Source: Epilithonimonas caeni DSM 17710 (GTDB lineage Bacteria > Bacteroidota > Bacteroidia > Flavobacteriales > Weeksellaceae). From it: a stretch of 64,000 nucleotides of DNA. Positions within the stretch are counted from its first letter, which is position 1, and the number at the start of each line of letters is the position of its first letter. The notes beneath the pieces are model-generated. The model was given only the letters and a program-made list of their open reading frames with translations. It ran no database searches and was not told where the DNA came from. Of this stretch, positions 31,911 through 40,630 are shown one piece after another. The stretch spans positions 558,001-622,000 of the forward strand of contig NZ_AUFK01000009.1 in NCBI RefSeq assembly GCF_000426465.1. Direction: 5' to 3'. Both the position numbers and the translations under genes were made by a program.

Positions 31911-33662
31911 TTAATCAATAATTACTTTCGTGCTGCCTGATTTTGTCTTCACAAAATAGACCCCTTTAGAAAGCTTTTTCAAGCTGACCTTTTCGTTGTT
32001 GTTGACGTTATTGATGGTTTGGACCAATTGTCCGCTTGCGCTGTAGATCTGAACAGTTTCATTTTTAGAAATTCCACTGATGAACAATTCGCTGTTTTTA
32101 ACAGGATTTGGATAAACAGTCATTTTCTGATTTTTGGAAGCTGATTCTCCAACCGCCAATTTTGAATAACAAGTCCATGACAAATTATCGAAAGATACCC
32201 TGTTGCTTGTTGTGTCATCTATAAGCTCAATGACCACATTGCCATCTACATTGATATCATTGATCGTATAGGTCTTGGCCGTTTTGGAATAAGGAATCTG
32301 ACCCTTCACCACACCATTGATCTTCAAAGTATAATTACCATCCGAATCACTGAAAGGCAGATAGGTTTTAACCGTCAATGAACCGATACCTCCGGAAATT
32401 GTAGACGATTTCAAGGAGCCTTTTCTGATACAGATCGCTCTGTTGTTATCACCATCAATATAGATCTGTTTGTCGGTTCTTGCATTAGTTGCAGTCCAAA
32501 CAATATTCTGGTTAGACCATTCTCTATCCGAATAATTAGAAGCAACAGCAGGCATACTTTCAAAATCTTCCGTACCACAAGTTGTTCCAGTTCCCGGAGT
32601 TGTTCCGTTTTCTGTTGTTCCCTCTACTGATGTACTATTTGTAGATTTGTTTCCAGCAAAATCTTTAGCAACTACATAGAAAGAATAAGTTGTAGCCGGT
32701 GCAAGACCTGTTACAGTTCCACTATTAGTAGATACAGACATTTTATAGGCATTGTTCATATAGATGTCATAGCTGTTTACGCCAACATTATCCATAGAAG
32801 CTGTCCAAGATAAAGAAATACTTGAAGATGTTTTTCCTGAAACCGCCAAGTTTGTTGGTACAGTTGGAGCTTCGGTATCACCAGAAGTTCCGCCATTGAA
32901 GGTATCCGGCCAAGTATTCTGAGCAGCTGGACCACCCCAAATTACCGTTGCCAAATATGGATTATCGATAAATGGGTTTCTATTATGCTGTGTATTAGCT
33001 ACCACATTGTTTCTTTGTCTTTCGAAATCAGAAACTGGGTCTTCTACATTCCATTTCAAAAGGATATCCGGAAAGTCTGAAGAATAAGTTGCCGGATTCA
33101 TTGTAATATTCAGAGGTAGACATCTTGTGTTGTATCTTACATACATATACATCAAGATCCTTGCGACATCACCCTTCCACTCTTCACCAGGATACCAACC
33201 GCCACGGCTTGTCTTATATGCTGTAGCTCCGGTTCCGTCATCAAATAACAAACTTCCTCTTGTGCTGTTCAAGGTATTGTCTGCAGGACGAAGGTGGTGA
33301 CCATCCGCTCCGGGACCGGATGTTCCCAAATTAGGCGTTCCCTTTGATTTTGCATAAACATGCTCACGGTTCCAAGAACCATTGATAGCGCGACTTCTCT
33401 GATGTGTTCCGGAGGCCTGGGAACCGTAGATCAACAATAAGTTGGACGGATTCTGAGGGTCAACATCACTGCTTTTCAAAAGCGTTTGCAACTCGCTGTA
33501 AGAAATAGTTTTTGTGTGTGTTGTTGTGATTAAAGTTGCAAGTTCACTCTTTAATTCATTTTTAGTTTTGTTGAAGTTAACTCCTGAATAATAAGACGGA
33601 GCTGACTGTGCAAAACCAACCAACGAAATAATACTTGCAAAAAAGGAAACCTTTAATTTCAT
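31911..33662 (-). CDS. Secreted endonuclease I (EndA-like) with T9SS sorting domain
   Basis: The protein has 583 residues. After a signal peptide (1-19, ending VGFAQ) lies an endonuclease I domain (about 25-245), with WNREHVYAKS, GPGADGHHLRPADNTLNSTR and HNRNPFIDNP; these hold the catalytic His and metal ligands of the family. A fibronectin III domain (about 265-350) follows, then a Cys-bearing beta domain (about 362-500), and a T9SS sorting domain (MTVYPNPVKNSELFISGI...KGVYFVKTKSG) at the end. It should degrade extracellular DNA for nutrients or biofilm turnover. A terminator follows. Confidence 0.95.
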   Translation of the reverse strand: MKLKVSFFASIISLVGFAQSAPSYYSGVNFNKTKNELKSELATLITTTHTKTISYSELQTLLKSSDVDPQNPSNLLLIYGSQASGTHQRSRAINGSWNREHVYAKSKGTPNLGTSGPGADGHHLRPADNTLNSTRGSLLFDDGTGATAYKTSRGGWYPGEEWKGDVARILMYMYVRYNTRCLPLNITMNPATYSSDFPDILLKWNVEDPVSDFERQRNNVVANTQHNRNPFIDNPYLATVIWGGPAAQNTWPDTFNGGTSGDTEAPTVPTNLAVSGKTSSSISLSWTASMDNVGVNSYDIYMNNAYKMSVSTNSGTVTGLAPATTYSFYVVAKDFAGNKSTNSTSVEGTTENGTTPGTGTTCGTEDFESMPAVASNYSDREWSNQNIVWTATNARTDKQIYIDGDNNRAICIRKGSLKSSTISGGIGSLTVKTYLPFSDSDGNYTLKINGVVKGQIPYSKTAKTYTINDINVDGNVVIELIDDTTSNRVSFDNLSWTCYSKLAVGESASKNQKMTVYPNPVKNSELFISGISKNETVQIYSASGQLVQTINNVNNNEKVSLKKLSKGVYFVKTKSGSTKVIID

Positions 33663-33683
33663 AAGTAAATATTTAATTATTTT

Positions 33684-34217
33684 TTAATAACTCTTTATAA
33701 TTCTATTTTGATAAATGATATTGAATGGGTTATACTCAACAGTTACTGAGACTTTATTTTCAAATTCCAGAAAAAAACTTTCATCAAATCCGTAAAGTTT
33801 AGCTGAAAGATCATCTTCATTTATTGAGGTTGAAATTTCCACATCAATTCCATTTTCTAATTCTTCTTTCGAAAAACTGATATCATTTAATTTTAAATTT
33901 TCTCCAAGACGAATGGTATCTGTCAATAGTCCCGGGTGCGAATCTCCTGCGCCCACAAAAAGCCTATTTTCCTTCTTATCGATCCCGATGACATACAAAG
34001 GTTCTTTTTTCCCACCGACATTGATTCCCTTTCGTTGTCCAATCTTAAAATTCTCCACACCCTGATTTTCCCCAACCAAAAATCCGTCGAACAGAGAATA
34101 CTCTATTTTCCGGGATTTCCAGATGAATTCATCTTTTTTTGAATGAAATACCGGCAATTCTCTACTATAGATCGGAGCGCTTTCAGGTATTTCAACTATT
34201 TGGCCTTTTTTGGTCAT
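33684..34217 (-). CDS. Stand-alone MnmA-like middle/C-terminal domain protein
   Basis: The protein has 177 residues. FKIGQRKGINVGGKKEPLYV then IGIDKKENRLFVGAGDSHPG (about 57-96) closely follow the tRNA-binding middle domain of the 2-thiouridylase MnmA, and the rest resembles its C-terminal barrel. The ATP-binding PP-loop (SGGVDSS) and the two catalytic Cys of MnmA are absent, and no reading frame for them lies upstream. It is therefore not a working thiouridylase alone. It may bind tRNA as a separate protein, or be the remains of a split gene. It ends 21 bp before the nuclease start. Confidence 0.8.
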   Translation of the reverse strand: MTKKGQIVEIPESAPIYSRELPVFHSKKDEFIWKSRKIEYSLFDGFLVGENQGVENFKIGQRKGINVGGKKEPLYVIGIDKKENRLFVGAGDSHPGLLTDTIRLGENLKLNDISFSKEELENGIDVEISTSINEDDLSAKLYGFDESFFLEFENKVSVTVEYNPFNIIYQNRIIKSY

Positions 34218-34579
34218 CGATTACTGGATTAAATCTTCGTTTAACAATTGGGGGCGCTAATATAAAAAATTATAAATAAATGAAAAGTAACGGATTACAC
34301 TTTAGTGAAAAATCATCAATCAATAATTTTTATTATGAATTTGACAATTATATAAGATTACATATTTGATTTTGTAGTTTGTAAAACTATAACGGAAATC
34401 AAGAAACCGTTATTAATATGTTAACGATGTTCTATTAAAGTGCCGCTCCTACGGAGCTCGACTGGCATTCAGAGCTAACTCAAAATCATTGTTAAATATT
34501 TCGCTACAAACTTATCGCTCCTACGGAGCTTTGATATAAGAAATGTTACATACTATTGAAAGAATATCATCAGCTTCAA
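34218..34579. other. Gene-free region with two GCTCCTACGGAGC palindromes
   Basis: It is AT-rich. The palindromes are at 34445-34457 and 34517-34529. No other structure or coding signal is evident. Confidence 0.7.
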
Positions 34580-35257
34580 TTATTCAGGAAATTCTACCTT
34601 GAAACCTATTCCACGAACAGAATCGAATCTGATTCTCTCATCTTTCTGAAAATACTTGCGCAGCCTGGTCATGAAAACGTCCAGACTTCTGCCCAAGAAA
34701 TAATCATTTTCTCCCCAGAGCGTTTCAAGGATTTCTTTGCGATTAATGATCTTCTGATTGTTTTTGGAAAGTAAAAGCAGCAACTCAGATTCTTTCTCAG
34801 TCAACTGAATTGTTTCATCCTGAAAAAGTAATTGAAACTGCGACGGAATGAAAGAATAATTCCCTATTTTAATTATTGCTTTTATAGAATTATGTTGTCT
34901 TTTGAGAATATTTTTGATTCTTAAGATCAATTCTTCGGGTTCGCAAGGTTTTGTGATGTAATCATCGGCACCTAGTTTTAAACCTAAAATCCTATCGATA
35001 CTCTGGCCTTTCGCTGTCAGAAACAAGAATGGTATGTCAGAAGTTTTCCGGATTTCTTTGGACAATTCAAAGCCGTCAATGACTGGTAACATCACATCAA
35101 GAATTGCTAATTGATATTGGTCAATCTGCTTTTTGTTTTTCAGAATTTCTTCAGGATTCGGGATCCAATTCACATCGAAATCAGAGAATTCCAGGTATTG
35201 CTTCAGAACCATTCCCAGATCCGGGTCGTCTTCAACTAATAAGATCTTAGGCTTCAT
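34580..35257 (-). CDS. OmpR/PhoB-family response regulator
   Basis: The protein has 225 residues. The receiver domain has the acidic pair at Asp10-Asp11, the phosphoacceptor Asp54 (LAILDVMLPVIDG) and the conserved Lys in DDYITKP (about 104). The C-terminal winged helix (about 130-223) ends SVRGIGFKVEFPE. It overlaps the histidine kinase gene by 11 bp. Its targets are likely to include the divergent barrel gene at 36808, as similar kinase/regulator/receptor sets are common in flavobacteria; this is inference. Confidence 0.95.
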   Translation of the reverse strand: MKPKILLVEDDPDLGMVLKQYLEFSDFDVNWIPNPEEILKNKKQIDQYQLAILDVMLPVIDGFELSKEIRKTSDIPFLFLTAKGQSIDRILGLKLGADDYITKPCEPEELILRIKNILKRQHNSIKAIIKIGNYSFIPSQFQLLFQDETIQLTEKESELLLLLSKNNQKIINRKEILETLWGENDYFLGRSLDVFMTRLRKYFQKDERIRFDSVRGIGFKVEFPE

Positions 35258-36551
35258 TCGGAATCGTTATTTTAAATGAAACACCTTTCTTTTTTGGATT
35301 CACTTCGATATCGCCTTTATATTTGTCAACGATCTTCTTGACCAGGAAAAGTCCGACACCGAGACCATTCACGTGAAGATTTTCATCTCTCGTAATTCGG
35401 TAATATTTATCAAAAATATTTTGTTTTTCATCTTTCGGAATTCCTATTCCGTCGTCAGAAACTTCCATTTCAATCAGTTTATTTGCTTTAATGAAAACCT
35501 CGATTTCTTTTGCTCCGTATTTTGATGAATTATCGATGAGATTGTCCATAATTTGCTTGAAATCATTTTGAAACAAAGACTTATTCTCAGAAAAATCCAA
35601 TTTAATTTTGAAATCGATTTTGTCAAAAGACTTTTTAATCTCGGAAAAATAGTTCTCAATCTCTTTTTTATCAATTAAAACATCATCAGAATCATTGTTA
35701 TGAATAGACGAAACGATATTTTCAAGACGTTTGATCTGGCGTTCCAACAAAGTTTTGGTTTCAGAATCAGAAGATTGGGCAACTGAGAACTTCAAGGTTG
35801 TAATTGGCGTATTCAGTTCGTGAGCGATCGAATCTATTGTTGTGTGGAGTTGTGAGATCTTCTTTTCCTGACGATTCAGGTTTTTGATACTATTTCGGAA
35901 TAGAATTACAATTAGAATCACAATCAACAGACTAACGATGATCAAAGGAATCACTTTCTTTAAAACTAAGGTTTTGACATTCAAAAGCTGAAAAGTCGAT
36001 TTAGATTTTACCAGATAATAGTTTTTTTCATCCAGCTTCAGGTCTGTATTTTCTCTGGATTGACGGCTGGACCATTTGCCTTCATTAATGGTCAAAGGTT
36101 TTGACATCTTTTTTACAGTTTGATACAAAACAAGTGAACGATCTTTTGGCAAAAGCTCTTTTTTCTGAACTTCATCCAATATCGAATAGATCTCACTTTT
36201 GATAGCGATCTCAAAACCCGAATCTGCAATATTCTTTTTTAGAATTTTTTCTAGTTTTTCATTGTAAAGTTTTTCCGAACTATAAATTCTTTCAGGATGC
36301 GTGATCTGTTCCTTTTGGATAACAATTCCTTTTTTCAGTCTTTCAAAATCGCCTACCAATTTTTCTTCATTGGTTTCTGTTTCATATTTTTCCATTGTGT
36401 CAAGTGTCTTGTCTGCAATGACCCTTGCTTGTCTGATGAGTTCTTTCTCCTCGAGACGATAAGAATTGTAGATGTAATAGCCTTGCAGAACAACCAAAAT
36501 AACAAGGCTGAATGCGAACAAAATAATCGTGATGTTTTTCTTCCGATTCAT
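35247..36551 (-). CDS. Membrane sensor histidine kinase
   Basis: The protein has 434 residues. There are two membrane helices (about 7-27 and 199-220) with a periplasmic sensor region of about 170 residues between them. The H-box is IDSIAHELNTPITTLK, the N-box NLIDNSSKYGA, then SDDGIGIPKDEKQNIFDKYY and LGVGLFLVKKIVDKYKGD. It forms a pair with the regulator, overlapping by 11 bp. The signal is unknown; the sensor domain shows no recognised motif. Confidence 0.95.
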   Translation of the reverse strand: MNRKKNITIILFAFSLVILVVLQGYYIYNSYRLEEKELIRQARVIADKTLDTMEKYETETNEEKLVGDFERLKKGIVIQKEQITHPERIYSSEKLYNEKLEKILKKNIADSGFEIAIKSEIYSILDEVQKKELLPKDRSLVLYQTVKKMSKPLTINEGKWSSRQSRENTDLKLDEKNYYLVKSKSTFQLLNVKTLVLKKVIPLIIVSLLIVILIVILFRNSIKNLNRQEKKISQLHTTIDSIAHELNTPITTLKFSVAQSSDSETKTLLERQIKRLENIVSSIHNNDSDDVLIDKKEIENYFSEIKKSFDKIDFKIKLDFSENKSLFQNDFKQIMDNLIDNSSKYGAKEIEVFIKANKLIEMEVSDDGIGIPKDEKQNIFDKYYRITRDENLHVNGLGVGLFLVKKIVDKYKGDIEVNPKKKGVSFKITIPNEA

Positions 36552-36570
36552 ATTCTTGAAGATATGGATA

Positions 36571-36698
36571 TTTTAAACACTAAGGCACGAGGAATTTATC
36601 CCAATATTACGTTGTAAGACACAAGGAAAATCTTCGATTTTATAGTGCCTTAAAAACAGCCGATTACAAAAGAAATCTTTGTGCCTTCGTGTTTCTAA
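36571..36698. repeat. Dispersed MITE-like repeat, copy D
   Basis: It starts TTTTAAACACTAAGGCACGA and ends TTTGTGCCTTCGTGTTTCTA, which is nearly the inverse of the start. An internal TTTTATAGTGCCTTAAAAAC unit is also present. About 128 bp. Confidence 0.7.
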
Positions 36699-36807
36699 AC
36701 ATCAAAAATACAATCAATTTTCTTTCAAAACAGGCATTAACCTTCCATTAACCGTTCATTAACAAAACTTTCCTGCGATTCGTCTCAATTTTGTCAAAAT
36801 TATTGAA

Positions 36808-39174
36808 ATGAAATTGTTAGCTATGAAAACTTATTTAATAATGATATTATTGATACCAACTGTGATTTGGAGTCAGAATATCAAAGGACACATCGAGAAC
36901 GAAAATCAGGAGCCTATTTCCGAATCAAGTATTGAAATCAATGAAAACAAAACAATATTCTATTCTGATAAAGAAGGGAACTTTAGTCTTGAAGGAATTT
37001 CAAAGTTTCCTGTCTCAATAACAATCAAAAAATCGGATTACCAGGATTATGAAATCACTCTGGAAGAAAATGAATTTCTGAATATCATTCTCAAAAAAGA
37101 CACTGTAAAATCAATTGCCGGTGTCACGATAAAAGCTAACAAACCTTTACTGAAAAGGAAAATTGACCGATTGGAATTTAATATCGATAAAACACCTCTT
37201 CAAAATCTGAATGCCTGGGATATCTTGAAAAACACACCCAATATCTTAGTAAAAAATGAAGAATTAAGCGTTCGTGGAAATTCGCAAATCATTGTAACGA
37301 TCAATGATAAGAAAACATTGATGACTCAGGAGCAGTTGAAACAACTTCTTGAAAATACTGACGGAAATAATGTTTCCTCCGTTGAAGTTATCACAAATCC
37401 ACCTGCAAAATACGAAGCTCAGGGAGGCGCTGTTATCAATATCAAAATGAAGCAAAATGTTCTTTCCGGGTACAAAGGAAGAATCTCGACAAGATACACA
37501 CAAGCCACTTATGCCAAAGGAATGGTTGGAACTTCGCAATCTTACAATACGGACAAATGGCAACTGACCGGGAATTATAATTTTGTGTCAGGAGATTATG
37601 TACGAAAAAACTTTGATGTCGTGATTTTTGATAAAGATAAAACCCGTTGGGAAAGTGATATGGTGAGAAAAACACACGCTCACGAACAGCACATTTACAA
37701 CTTTTCCGGACAATATACCGTAGATAGTTTGTCAACCATCCAGTTTGGTTTTGATGGTTATAATGCGCCAAATAATAATGGTCTTTATAATGTTCCAACT
37801 AATATTTACAACACAGAAAACAATCAATTACAATCCAATTATTTGACCTCCAACAAGAAAAAGCAATATGATAACAGTTTTAATTCTTATCTGGTTTATG
37901 ATAAAAAATTTGGGAACAACAACCTGACCTGGACCAATAACTCGAGTACAAAACGCTTCAAAGAAAATCAGGATGTTGCAACTTTATTGAATTTTGAGGG
38001 TCAACCTACAAGTAATAACAGATTTGCGAATAATAGTGTTCAGGATATTTCGCTTTATGCAACGCAGTTGGACCATCGATTTTCTAATGATAAATTCACT
38101 TTGGAAAGCGGACTGAAATACAGTTTTGTAAACAATAAAAATAACCTCGATTTCTTTGATGGAACAAGCGGAACTTTGATTCCTGATTTGACAAAAAGTA
38201 ACCTATTTAATTATAAAGAGAATATTTTTGCTGGTTATATTTCCTCAGAATACAAATGGGAAAAATGGGAAATAAAAGCTGGTTTGCGCTCGGAAACGAC
38301 ATTGATCAGAACCAATTCTGACAATCCAATTGTAGAAAACAAGACGACCAGAACCGGACTCTTCCCTACTTTTTATCTGATGTATAACCTGAAAGAAGAC
38401 CAGCAATTAGGATTCTCGTACGGAAAAAGGATCGACCGACCGAATTATGATTTCCTGAATCCTTCAAAATCTTATTACAATCTATATTCTTATTTTCAAG
38501 GTGATGCGTATTTGAGATCGACTATTATTCATAATCTTAGCTTGACCTACACCGTAAAAGACTGGAATTTTGAAACTTATTACAGCTATATCAAAGATCC
38601 GTCCATGGAAATTTCAATCCAAAATCCGCAGACTTTTGAAACAGTTTATAATTATACCAATATTGACCACGGACAAAATCTAGGCGTGAATTTCTCAAAA
38701 AACTTTTCTATAAAGCCATTCTGGAAACTGAATCTTTTTGCAATGGGAGAATATCAGGAGAATTATTTTATGGGAACTGATAAGATTTTGTATAAAAACG
38801 ATGTGTTCTTTTACAATGCAAATATTTCCACACAGATCACTTTGGACAAAGCAAAAACCTGGGATTTGAATGTGTCTTATGTTTACAATTCCAAGACGAT
38901 CCAGGGTTCATTTGACATCAGTTCTTCCCAGAGAACGAATGTTATCATTAACAAAAAAATGTTTGATAAAAAATTGGAAGCTGGTCTGGTTTTCAATGAT
39001 ATTTTCCGAACGGATAAGAATACAATATCAACAAGATATGCTGACCAGAACCAATACTTCAAAGATTATCGCGATACGCAGTATTTTATGATCAATCTGA
39101 AATATAACTTCGGAAATCAGAAAGTAAAAGATGCAAAAGCCGGACGAAAAACGGATGAGCAGAACAGATTATAA
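36808..39174 (+). CDS. Outer-membrane beta-barrel receptor (TonB-dependent receptor-like, OMP_b-brl_3)
   Basis: The protein has 788 residues; an internal ATG at 36823 gives a better signal peptide (MKTYLIMILLIPTVIWSQ) and may be the true start. A CarboxypepD_reg-like domain (about 25-100, NQEPISESSIEINENK) precedes a plug-like region (LRGNSQ-type: ELSVRGNSQIIVTINDKKT, and NPPAKYEAQGGAVINIKMK). A long barrel with alternating aromatic strands follows and ends ...FMINLKYNF plus a short charged tail. No obvious TonB box. It is divergent from a two-component system, which may control it. A terminator follows at 39186. Confidence 0.9.
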   Translation: MKLLAMKTYLIMILLIPTVIWSQNIKGHIENENQEPISESSIEINENKTIFYSDKEGNFSLEGISKFPVSITIKKSDYQDYEITLEENEFLNIILKKDTVKSIAGVTIKANKPLLKRKIDRLEFNIDKTPLQNLNAWDILKNTPNILVKNEELSVRGNSQIIVTINDKKTLMTQEQLKQLLENTDGNNVSSVEVITNPPAKYEAQGGAVINIKMKQNVLSGYKGRISTRYTQATYAKGMVGTSQSYNTDKWQLTGNYNFVSGDYVRKNFDVVIFDKDKTRWESDMVRKTHAHEQHIYNFSGQYTVDSLSTIQFGFDGYNAPNNNGLYNVPTNIYNTENNQLQSNYLTSNKKKQYDNSFNSYLVYDKKFGNNNLTWTNNSSTKRFKENQDVATLLNFEGQPTSNNRFANNSVQDISLYATQLDHRFSNDKFTLESGLKYSFVNNKNNLDFFDGTSGTLIPDLTKSNLFNYKENIFAGYISSEYKWEKWEIKAGLRSETTLIRTNSDNPIVENKTTRTGLFPTFYLMYNLKEDQQLGFSYGKRIDRPNYDFLNPSKSYYNLYSYFQGDAYLRSTIIHNLSLTYTVKDWNFETYYSYIKDPSMEISIQNPQTFETVYNYTNIDHGQNLGVNFSKNFSIKPFWKLNLFAMGEYQENYFMGTDKILYKNDVFFYNANISTQITLDKAKTWDLNVSYVYNSKTIQGSFDISSSQRTNVIINKKMFDKKLEAGLVFNDIFRTDKNTISTRYADQNQYFKDYRDTQYFMINLKYNFGNQKVKDAKAGRKTDEQNRL

Positions 39175-39185
39175 AAAACAACAAA

Positions 39186-39217
39186 AAAGGTAGATCGCTT
39201 GATTTACCTTTTTGCTT
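39186..39217 (+). terminator. Terminator of the barrel receptor gene
   Basis: AAAAGGTAGATC pairs with GATTTACCTTTT around a 4-nt loop, and a T-run follows. Confidence 0.8.
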
Positions 39218-39382
39218 ACATAGAGATCCATAAAACAGATATAACAAAAAAACAAACTAATTTTCAATACTTTAAAACAAAATAGTACAATTATAGTATA
39301 TAGAAATCATTGATAATAAAGTCGTTTTTTTTTCATTTGCACATCAATTCTTATAGATACCTGTAGGAATTGAAAAACACAA

Positions 39383-39979
39383 ATGATGAAAAAAAACACT
39401 ATGGTTTCACAATTTTTTGTGAGGGCTTTTGGTACATTTTTATTACTTATTTCTATTTCCGGCTTTGCCAAAATTCATATTGACGAGGATATTGTTTCAA
39501 ATGCTGATAACATATCCAAGTCATCAGAAGAACAAAGTCCTCAGCCTGAAAAGGCCAAGATCTATGTAACTGAAGGTGTAGTGATCACTAATTTAAGCGA
39601 TAATATAGAAATTGTTTTAATTAAAAGTAAGCCTGACAAAAAAGAGAAGAAAAAAACTAAAGCAACTCCAGTTGTAACGACTTCTAAGCCAAAGAAACAA
39701 AAAAGTACGATGATAAAACAAGCTATCATCGCACACAAGTTCATCCCAAAACCATTCTCATCAGAATTATTATTTGAAAAAGCTGGAAAATTAGACGTTG
39801 CAACAATCACCTCGCCTCAAAATTCCAAGTCAAAAGCATATGCTATAAACGACTTTGTAAAATTTACTTTATTTACTTTTCTAGTAATTTTCCTTGGTTT
39901 TTATACCAATAATATTAAAATCCTAAAACCAGAATCTGTTCTATATTCTGTTCGTCCTCCTCCATTTCCTGTTTTATAG
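39383..39979 (+). CDS. Uncharacterised exported protein with C-terminal membrane helix
   Basis: The protein has 198 residues. The signal peptide runs to about 29 (LLLISISGFAK). A disordered, Lys-rich middle (KSKPDKKEKKKTKATP, about 82-108) is followed by one membrane helix near 160-178 (FVKFTLFTFLVIFLGFYT). The end is YSVRPPPFPVL. I do not recognise the family. The initial MMKKNTMVS offers three possible starts. It sits upstream of the secreted-protein group but is 310 bp away, so probably separate. Confidence 0.7.
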   Translation: MMKKNTMVSQFFVRAFGTFLLLISISGFAKIHIDEDIVSNADNISKSSEEQSPQPEKAKIYVTEGVVITNLSDNIEIVLIKSKPDKKEKKKTKATPVVTTSKPKKQKSTMIKQAIIAHKFIPKPFSSELLFEKAGKLDVATITSPQNSKSKAYAINDFVKFTLFTFLVIFLGFYTNNIKILKPESVLYSVRPPPFPVL

Positions 39980-40289
39980 ACAAAAGTTTGAAAAGGCTTG
40001 GCTAAGTACAAACAAAACCATCAATAGCTTTAAAAGCTCTTGAAACGGATAGTAATTTGCCCGATCCTTAATAAATAAAGCACCGATATAGAGATTGATT
40101 CCAATCTCAAGCATTTCGGTTTTCGGAAATACATCTTTCTGAAGACCTAGATACTCTTATGTCAAAATTTAATGGAATTAAATAATGTAATCGCTTTAGT
40201 ATGGCATAGTCACTATTTACAAAGCCATGTAAAAGTGAATATCATAATTGTTCCAAAAACCAATCTTTAAAATCAAAAACATTCTAAAA
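39980..40289. other. Gene-free region before the secreted-protein group
   Basis: No repeats, hairpins or ORFs of note are seen here. It presumably carries the promoter of the genes that follow. Confidence 0.5.
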
Positions 40290-40619
40290 ATGAAAAAAAT
40301 CATTTTCATGATCTCTGCCGTATTTTCCATATCAGCTTTTTCACAAGTTGACAACAACACTCATAATACAACAAAAACAGGTCTCATTGCCGAGATATGG
40401 ACAGGTGATGAACTCAGGACTGCCGACAACTTTGAATTCACGGATAAGAAAGTCGTATTTATATCAGAACCGGATTCTAAGCCACAAGGCAGGACCAATA
40501 ACATCACCGCAAAGGGATATTATTACTACGATGCCAGCAGTAGAAAATGGTTAAGACTAGAGCATCTGCCATACAATTCTTCAGTTAATCCACTTGAAAA
40601 AACAAGAAATAAACATTAA
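40290..40619 (+). CDS. Small secreted protein, first of a three-gene group
   Basis: The start is taken at ATG 40290 (109 residues), because it gives a normal signal peptide (MKKIIFMISAVFSISAFSQ); the longer frame from 40248 adds 14 residues of non-signal character. Near the C-terminus is GYYYYDASSRKWLRLEHLP, a short GxxxYD...W motif that also ends the two genes downstream. The next gene starts 11 bp on. Function unknown; probably outside the cell. Confidence 0.75.
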   Translation: MKKIIFMISAVFSISAFSQVDNNTHNTTKTGLIAEIWTGDELRTADNFEFTDKKVVFISEPDSKPQGRTNNITAKGYYYYDASSRKWLRLEHLPYNSSVNPLEKTRNKH

Positions 40620-40630
40620 TAAGGGAAAAA

